DNA from: Ceratodon purpureus
Lineage: Eukaryota; Streptophyta; Bryopsida; Pseudoditrichales; Ditrichaceae
Reading direction: 5' to 3'
NCBI GenBank assembly: GCA_014871385.1
Contig: CM026428.1
Span: forward strand, 9,158,772-9,222,771
Length of the DNA: 64,000 nucleotides
This document shows, piece after piece, positions 57,090-64,000 of the stretch. Below the pieces are notes generated by a model. It was not told the DNA's origin. It worked only from the letters and a program-made list of their open reading frames with translations, and did no database searches. Position 1 is the first letter of the stretch. Each line of letters starts with the position of its first letter. The position numbers and the translations under genes are program-made.

Positions 57090-57644
57090 GACCCCTGCCA
57101 CGTCATAGATACTAGATGAAATTTATTAATTTTGGATGACAAATGCAGATTGGATGAAATAGTTTATATGGATGAAAAATGGATTTTGGATGAAAACTAA
57201 GCTGTGAATGATAATTGTAATGTGGATGAAAAAATCAGCAACTTCTTTAGATGGAAATGGCTAGTTAGATGAAAATTTTCTATTGGATGAAAACCGTCTT
57301 AAATGTATATGGATGAAAAAATATTGGGCCCATCATTTTACAAATGCCCACCCTTTGAAAATTTGTCTTATCACTTTCTTCCCTATTGTATGACGGGCAA
57401 CTTGGGCAGAAAATGAGAGATTTCGATTGGTTATTGGCTGCCAGGATTTAGAGCAAATTCTTCTAAATTTCATAACTTTTGCATTGTAACTCCAAATGCT
57501 TTGAAATTTGAGCCATTGGAAAGCTATTCTTGAGAGCTACATAGTGTAAAAATTTCAGAAAATTACAAAATTCTGAAACCTTAGAATAGCCTACCTTGAA
57601 GTGCTGCGACCCGAATCGGGTCTCAAGGGCCTTTTGGGGCTAAG
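57090..57644. mobile_element. TTAA-family element (copy 4), right half
   Basis: Continues the element cut at 34239. Its right end reads GGGCCTTTTGGGGC plus TAAG, matching the inverted left end GCCCTAAAGGCTC. It contains an irregular set of about ten TGGATGAAA-like words at 57110-57320. Confidence 0.5.
57110..57320. repeat. Scattered TGGATGAAA words
   Basis: TGGATGAAA or a one-base variant recurs about ten times at irregular 12-30 bp intervals. No protein reading. Confidence 0.6.
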
Positions 57645-58011
57645 CTTGAGGATTAGTTTGTTTGTAGAAAACACCTCAAGAATGTCATTTTTAGTGTAAA
57701 GAGAGAAATGATGTATTTCTTCAAACACGTGATTTTTATTCTGGACGACTAGGGAAATCTATGTAATATAAAAAACCATGTTCATTCGTCATTTCTTGTC
57801 CGCTCGACCTTAATTTATGTATTTTTTTAAAAACATACTAGGAGTACTAAGTTTACAAGGGTTCTTTATGTATTGTTTAAAACTCTTCAATTGTTTGTTA
57901 TGTGTTCCTAGGAGAGGTTGGATATGTTTCTGCAAGGCCTTGGCCAGGATTTTGTATGCGTGTTCAAGAGTGTAATTGGTCTCCAATTACAGATGTCTTT
58001 TTGGGGACCCG

Positions 58012-60214
58012 ACATTAGGTGCAAAATCGGGTCACAAAAAGGTCGTGTAAGCGGCACGTGAGAGAAAAAAACAAGCGCTGCCCGCGTACTTTTTGACGTG
58101 GCACAGCACATGCCACCGTGGTGCCAGCCACCGCCACGGGGGCTCGAACCAATGACCTCCCCGCGAGGCGTGTGGAGGGAACATCTACAGTGCCGGGCTG
58201 ACAACGGACTGGCGGAGCAAGGACCGGATCCCGGGGCCGGCCTGCTCGTGTCAACAAAGTTTCTGCCAACACTTTGAACGAGGAAATTATAAGTCCGCCC
58301 ACCTACCTCCCACCGACGATGAGTGAGTGCCGACGTTTTTGAACTTCGTAGGGAGAGTGAGTGCAGCCAGCAGGTGTTCGGCGCTACGGGAGAAGCGACG
58401 CACTTGGGAAATTGGTTGCAGGCAGCAGGAGTTGGGGCTGAGAGGATTCCAGCTGATTTGGGAGAGTGGGTGTGGGTTAGTGCGAAGGGAGAAACACGTG
58501 ATTGTGGAAATTCGGTGCCGGCAGCAAGAGTTGGCACTTGCTGGGAGTTGACCAGGTGATTTGGGGTTGTGGGTGTTGTTCATGTAGCGAATTGTGCTTG
58601 AGTAGTTACTTGCTGAATCAAGGTGGAAGTGCGGCTTTCTTCGCTGTCAACTCAATGTGCCGTTTGCTGCCAGCGAGCTACAAAACTAGGTAATTTTTTT
58701 CCAATATGATCAATTCCCTGTCTTGACATGATCCAAGCTTTTCTGCCTCCTGGGGGCAAATGCTGTGACTAGGCATGAATTCCTCAAACTTCATCTCTGA
58801 TTACGAACTCAGGATTTTGCTCTCCTCAAGTGCTTCAACTATGCAAATTTGATTTTCGCTGTGCTGGCAGCATGTTCCCTGACCTTGGTTCGTACAAAAG
58901 GGAGATGTTATAGTTCATTTCTGTGTCTCCCAATACCTTGGGGTTTAGGAAAGCATGGCTAGACGGCCAAAATCGATAGTTCAGAGCGTAATTTTGCACA
59001 ACGATCAAGATGTCCATGGCAATTAGATCCCAATGAGGCTTGACCGGGATTCGTGGGTTCCGCTACAACCAAAGTCGGAAGGGCCTTGGGTTAGAGAGGC
59101 AAGGCGGCATGGTGGAGATAATTTTCGAGGGGCCTTCAAGGCTCAGATCGTGGATTTCTCATGGACACCTGGTGTGCGTGGAGCAAGCAACCTCGATAAG
59201 GTGCTTGTGCGGCATGCGTATCAGCCTCGCCAATTAAGCTTGGATCCCGCTGTGGCAGCAAGTAGGCAATGCACGGCAAACTACCTATACTCCTCGCACT
59301 TTGATGATTGGGTGCACCCCATGTTTATCATCAGTCCCATTCTTGTGCTCTCGTAGCGTGCATCCAGCGAAACTGTGGGACGGTACCTTGAAGACTCTGC
59401 CACTCCTGCTGCCATCGTGACTCCAGAATTCCGAAGTATTGCTTCAAGCTCTCAATGCCCCGGGTCGGCCTGGAAGTATGTAGATAAACGATTTTAAGAT
59501 TGCCAAATACCCAAAACTCGAGAGTTTTCAATAAGCAAACCCTATACCATAGCCATTCAAAGAAATTGCAGGATCAAATGAATAGCATGCAATGTAAAAA
59601 TCACGACCCAAACTTGTCATAGAGAAATCGACACTTACACAACCTCTTCAGTCCACGGCAGGAGGTGTTGCAAGAACACCCTTTGAATGCTTGCTGCTCG
59701 AATTTGTAACTGCTGCCAACGCGTATCTGCACAATCATGCTCACTGGTTTAGTTGTCACAATTTCCCTTGACTCACTCGAATTCCACCTGCGAATTGGGT
59801 CGTTGGTCTTGCAACACCCAAATTCTACGCGCTCAACTTCGATTCTCCCTATTCCCAGGTGGGGAGACCAACCTACTCTCCACCGAGCTCCATGGCTTCT
59901 TCCCGTTGTGGCTGCAAACTTCGAATCTTCAAACGGTTGACACCAATCTCCCGTCATCACTCCTTCGAATCGGGCTTCAACTTCAATAAATACGAGAAGG
60001 CGTGGTTCACCAAACAAGGCAGCCACCTCGGCGCCACTAGGCACACCGACCCCGCCCCGCAACCCCTTCCCGAGACCATTAAGTCGCCCTATTAACTCTG
60101 CGGGCAGCGATCCTGGCACCCGCTGCCAGCGACAGTGCCGCATTTGGGCAGGGAGTTCACCTAGAAAGGGCAGACTTACACGGCCTTTTCATGACCCCAT
60201 TTTGCACCTAATGT
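58012..60214. mobile_element. 2.2-kb non-autonomous TIR transposon inside the LINE
   Basis: The ends ACATTAGGTGCAAAAT... are inverted, with 36 of 40 positions matching (58012-58051 and 60175-60214). No clear target duplication is seen in the flanking LINE sequence. The interior is GC-richer than its surroundings and has open frames of up to 180 codons on both strands without recognisable family features. It may have captured host fragments. One short segment on the minus strand (near 58150) has a tRNA B-box-like word GGTTCGAGCCC. Confidence 0.75.
58355..58575. repeat. Two imperfect ~108-bp tandem copies
   Basis: Within the TIR element, the order GGGAGAAGCGACGCACTTGG, GGCAGCAGGAGTTGG, GATTTGGGAGAGTGGGTG recurs as GGGAGAAACACGTGATTGTG, GGCAGCAAGAGTTGG, GATTTGGGGTTGTGGGTG. 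Confidence 0.7.
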
Positions 60215-60480
60215 TTGTGAAGTAAGGCGATTAATCCCTGTGTCATGTGCAGGGGAAGCTGCTTCTTGGCCAGGGCTTCATTAATCATGACAAAGAAATC
60301 AGTTCCTAGAACAGACCAATGATGGGTGTAAAAGCTAATGTGAACACCATCTGGGCCAGGGGCGCGGTCCTTGAATTTAATATTCTTTATAAAATATAAA
60401 ATTTGTTCTAAACTAATTTCACTAGTAGAAATATGGTCCTTAATGACTCGTCGGTAATGACTTAAATGGTCCAAAATGAC

Positions 60481-61495
60481 TCAATTTGTTGATGCAAATA
60501 TAATAATCCTATCTTTTGAAAATTTTAATTTATTTCTTCTTTCATATTGATTTTCATTTGGATTTGCATTTGCACTTGCGTAATTTACAATCATCAACTC
60601 CCAAAGTTTTTTTAAGTCCAATTTGAGAAAGACTTTCCTTAAAAATATTTGTATGAATGTTTTGGTGAATTTAAGATTTTTTGGAAATATTTCATTGACA
60701 AATCCATTTTCTCTTCTAACTTCGGTAAGTAGAAACTATTTATTTTAAAGATATTTTTGAATTTTTCTTATTGTAATGTATTCATAACCAATTTCTACTC
60801 AAATTACCAAGTTATTCAAATTGGAGTATACATGAGTTTTACAAAGGTACGCTTTAAAGTTTGACAAAAACAATTTGACAATTGCTAAACACAAATTTAG
60901 CTCACTTTGATCTTTATTATCTCACAAATGTCAACTTAATTTTAAGATTTTACAACAAAATCTCTTAAAAAATATATAGATTGAGATGTTTCAAATATGA
61001 AGTAGAAAAAAAGTTAATTTTGACAATTTTTCTCAAAAAACACCAAGGAACTTTAGGGATTTAACATACATGAGATCTTTTTTTAAATGTTAAGACAAAT
61101 TTTGAGAATAAAAAAAGAAATTAAATCTCTACAATTGCTCCAAATAACTATAACATAAGAACATTTGATGTTCCAAAAAAAATATTTTGGAGCCTTTTTT
61201 GCCAATGTAACAAAACAATAATATTTCAAATTTGATGATTCAAAATTAACATAATGTTTGAATTTTTATATTTTTAAACGATTGATAGAAGCTACTTATT
61301 AAACTTATATTTAACTCATTCTTGTCTTCATAAAATTCACAAGCTGGATATTTCTTCCCCATTCCAATGATGACACACTATGCGTATTAATCACTTATTC
61401 CAGAGACCAAATGTCATATATTATAAAAATGAGCAAAAGAATAAGTCACGAAGTGACTAAAATTATGATTTTTATCACTATTTAATTAACCCGTA
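60481..61495. other. AT-rich non-coding stretch
   Basis: No coding sequence or repeat ends recognised. Confidence 0.4.
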
Positions 61496-62406
61496 AAGTT
61501 CTTTGACTGTGTTTGAAGTTTCACCAAAAAATGCTCCAAAACTGCCATTTCTAATGTATAAAGCATGAATGACTAAAACATCATCATTTTCCAATTCAAA
61601 CCAGTAGATCTTCGATTGGATTATTCTAATAAATAGTTTAAATTTTTTCACTATAATCGACTGTATCGATTAAAAGATTATAGTGAATGAAATTTGAAAA
61701 TAAACTTTTTAAGACAATTTAGAACTAGATTGACACACTCTAACTTTTATTTTTTGAGGTTTTTTGCATTATAGATTTTGGGGGTTTTGGTGCATGACAA
61801 AGACAATTAAGTTAGCTAATTGTATAAAAAAAATTAAGTACAAAGGAAAGGTGTAGCATGTTGAAAAAAATAATTTTATTTAGTTGAATACCTAAGAATG
61901 TTAATTCATATTTCTTCCCTAGAAATTCCATTATTTCACAAAGCCCTAATTTAAAGGGTAAAATTAAAGATTGATGTCCATTCTTTAAGTTAAAAAAAGA
62001 AAAAAACATAAAAAACAAATTTTCTAATTTATATGAAGAAAAGAAGAAGTTTTTTAGGTACATTGCCCAAATCAGTGAGAAAACTTTGTTCTTTTGTGGA
62101 ATTAACGTTTTGTACTGAAAGAAGTTTTTTATTGGAAGTCTAAAAAATGAGGACATAAAGTATTTTTAGGAAAAATATCAAAGGTAATGATATATTTAGC
62201 ATGACTTCATGAATTGCCTACTAAACACAAAATTTCACTTTGGATACTATAACTTTTTTTTGAAATGTCTAATTGAAAAATAAAAATCCTTGTTACTACA
62301 AACATTCACAAAAACTTTCAAAAAACTTTTCTTAAATTGAATCCACATGTACATGCCCAAATTATCAAAAAAACCCAGATGAGGCAAATTGTCCTTTAGA
62401 GGTTAA
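61496..62406. mobile_element. TTAA-flanked element (copy 5)
   Basis: TTAA plus CCCGTAAAGTTC at the left and CCTTTAGAGG plus TTAA at the right. About 0.9 kb. The interior matches copy 3, for example GCATTATAGATTTTGGGGG followed by GTTAGCTAATTGTAT. More diverged at its ends than copies 2 and 3, so probably older. Confidence 0.7.
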
Positions 62407-62423
62407 AGATAGATACACCTTAT

Positions 62424-62700
62424 AATTACCGTACATTAATAGTGGGTTTGTTCATAAATAATTCCTAAAAAAAAAAAATGTTTTTTTGAAAATTTTAAGG
62501 ATGGAAAAACGAAAATATGAGAAATTATTTTATGTGATATTTATCTGTTTTTAATCCATCTAAGACCATTTCAAACGATTTTTTTTTGAAAAAAAACAAA
62601 AAACTGAAATTGAAAATTTCTTGGAGATAAACCTTATTTTTCCAAAATAGATAAATTTTCGTTCAAGGGATGAACAAACCTGCTATTGACGTACGGTAAT
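62424..62700. mobile_element. MITE near the OTU gene promoter
   Basis: Inverted ends: left ATTACCGTACATTAATAG then TGGGTTTGTTCAT; right, on the other strand, ATTACCGTACGTCAATAG then CAGGTTTGTTCAT. About 277 bp, A/T-rich, non-coding. Related to the element at 5464-5713. Confidence 0.7.
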
Positions 62701-63035
62701 GTTTCCCTTAAAATGGAGCGTAGTACCTTTTTCCCACCTCTTCCACTCACCGGGTATCAACCCATTCCTCACCGGGTATCACCCCGGACCTCAGCCAGAT
62801 GCCGAACGCCCGGCCCAGTCGTAACGTCGTTGGGACATCCTGGGCGGCAGTTTATTAGTCTCAAACTCGGGGCAGATTGCTTCTCTCTTATACAAACAAA
62901 TCACGAATTCGCAAGAAAACATACAGAGAACTCATGGATTTGCAAGCACTCCTTTCCTTCTTCATTGAGAAGCTCATGAAAAGGATCCGACGGCTGATGA
63001 GTACGTAGAATGTTGCACGTAATCTGCATGCATGC
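62701..63035 (+). promoter_or_regulatory. Promoter and 5' UTR of the OTU gene
   Basis: 335 bp between the MITE and the ATG, moderately GC-rich compared with the DNA to its left. No certain TATA box. The MITE abuts this region and could affect expression. Confidence 0.4.
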
Positions 63036-64000
63036 ATGGCGGCGCCTCGACGTCCTTCAAGCACCGTAGCCAGTGATGAGAAGATTGCGCAAGCACTGCA
63101 GGAGGAGTTTGATTCCGAAGCCGCACAGGCGGCCGATGCTGGAAACGGGGTCATCCCTGCCATGGATCAACTGCAGGTAAGGTACGTTAGGATGTGAGAA
63201 TGTTGATTAATTGTCGATACAGACGTCGATAATATACGTCGTTTGATGAAATCTGGGTATGTTTGGTGCTTGGTGTTGAGCGGTAACTTATGCTTGGCGT
63301 TGCTGTAGGTGGAGGTTTTGGCCCAGGCGCTTCGTGGTTTGAGTGTCGGGAGCTCGGCCTTGACGGGGCTCTCAAGGAAGAGCCAAATGGCACCCTCGGA
63401 GAAGAAAGTTAGCTCTAGTGACGGTCGCGTTTCCGCCTCATCCAGCAGCTTTTCAGGTTTTCCTCCGAGGAAATCGACTTCGACGGTGGAGGGGGATCAC
63501 CAGCTTGCACTGGCATTGTCTGAAGAGTACCCACAAGTTGATGAAGAGCTTGCGAGACGGTTACATGATCTTGACTCCATTCCGGTGAGCAGAGGAGAAT
63601 GAAATTGCAAACCCTAATTTTGATTGTCACGGTGTTTGTGAGATTTCTGTGTCCAAGATTGATATGTGGTTGTTTGTAGTAGTTTTAGGGTTTTCATTTT
63701 GTTGATGAAATGTTTTCTAGAGCGATGCTTAGGTTGGATATTTGAATGGTTCAATTCTTTGATCCCGTCGGTATGTTTCGTGTGCAGCACATTCCTAAAG
63801 TAAATGGAGCTATTCCACCTGTGGAAGCTGCTAATGCGGACCATCAACGATTGTTGGACAGGTCAAAACGGAAGGGTTTCTTGCAGCCTTCAGCCTGATG
63901 CTTGATTGAGTATGTTTAGTGTCCCGAACTAATTCGACAGGATTTGTCTAATAATTATTAAAGCTTAATAATTCAGTATGAATTGGGTGGGCTTGAAAAG
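63036..64000 (+). CDS. OTU-domain deubiquitinase, 5' exons (runs off the window)
   Basis: Exons 63036-63176, 63309-63584 and 63788-63861 join in phase with good borders. The product starts MAAPRRPSSTVASDEKIAQAL, continues with a Ser-rich linker and two short helices (IAQALQEEF, LALALSEEYPQVDEELARRL) and reaches HIPKVNGAIPPVEAANADHQ followed by RLLDR. That last motif is the conserved lead-in to the OTU domain of the Arabidopsis OTU9-12-type deubiquitinases, where GDGNCQFR with the catalytic Cys follows. The catalytic domain lies beyond position 64000. The ATG was chosen because it opens the exon frame. Confidence 0.78.

Larger units (their letters stand above)
57905..60480 (-). mobile_element. 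LINE reverse-transcriptase fragment split by a TIR transposon
   Basis: On the minus strand, 60474-60216 encodes RAPGPDGVHISFYTHHWSVL and NEALAKKQLPLHMTQGLIALLHK, the palm-entry region of plant LINE reverse transcriptases. The next conserved block, DICNWRPITLLN followed by YKILAKALQKHI, appears at about 58000-57905 after a 2.2-kb gap. A one-base frame change lies just after RPITLLNT. The fragment has lost its conserved YADD region and both element ends are unrecognised. Confidence 0.8.

Noticed and set aside
59601-60143. 180-codon frame inside the 2.2-kb TIR element
   Set aside because: No recognisable domain, no supported start, and overlapping frames of similar length on the other strand.

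Overview
The window looks like nuclear DNA of a land plant, most probably a moss or another bryophyte. It holds intron-rich plant genes: a xyloglucan endotransglucosylase, a plant-type CX2CX18CX2C GATA finger, a trihelix domain and an OTU-type deubiquitinase. Introns are short with GT..AG ends. Long AT-rich stretches between genes are packed with nested transposable elements. The species was not identified.

Left part (1-21.4 kb), host genes. A WD40 protein missing its 5' end (1-4338, +). A small gene with a PD-(D/E)XK/Uma2-like nuclease fold (6993-7895, -) with an overlapping upstream frame. A six-exon gene (11347-14764, +) whose splice phases join a trihelix DNA-binding domain to a homoserine-acetyltransferase-like alpha/beta-hydrolase; the expected catalytic His is Asn. 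A single-exon GATA-finger plus BTB protein (16123-17259, -). A secreted XTH carrying a long proline-rich wall domain (19054-21429, -).

Middle (21.4-34.2 kb), no confident host gene. It holds LINE remnants, one LINE with a 15-bp target duplication and poly(A) tail, a tRNA-derived SINE-like unit next to a hairpin, a TA microsatellite, and a family of about 0.85-1.2 kb elements with CCCCTAAAG ends flanked by TTAA, some nested in each other.

Main discovery (34,231-57,089): a Mutator-like DNA transposon of about 22.8 kb. It has terminal inverted repeats rich in GGAGAGC words and a 9-bp (up to 11-bp) direct duplication at its ends, and it split a TTAA-flanked element. It encodes (a) a two-exon MULE transposase with a WRKY/GCM-like zinc cluster, DDE-type core and SWIM finger; (b) a 12-exon, about 1168-residue protein with four RNA-polymerase-II-CTD-like heptads, a ParB-like domain and a beta-class amino-DNA-methyltransferase-like domain with altered key motifs; (c) three small unknown proteins; and (d) an 8.9-kb array of about 41 copies of a 214-bp repeat, each with an 11-bp-arm palindrome. 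A ParB-like protein beside a palindromic repeat array recalls bacterial partition systems; that link is inference.

Right part (57.1-64 kb): the other half of the split TTAA element, a LINE reverse-transcriptase fragment interrupted by a 2.2-kb TIR transposon, another TTAA element, a MITE, and the 5' exons of an OTU deubiquitinase gene that runs off the window.
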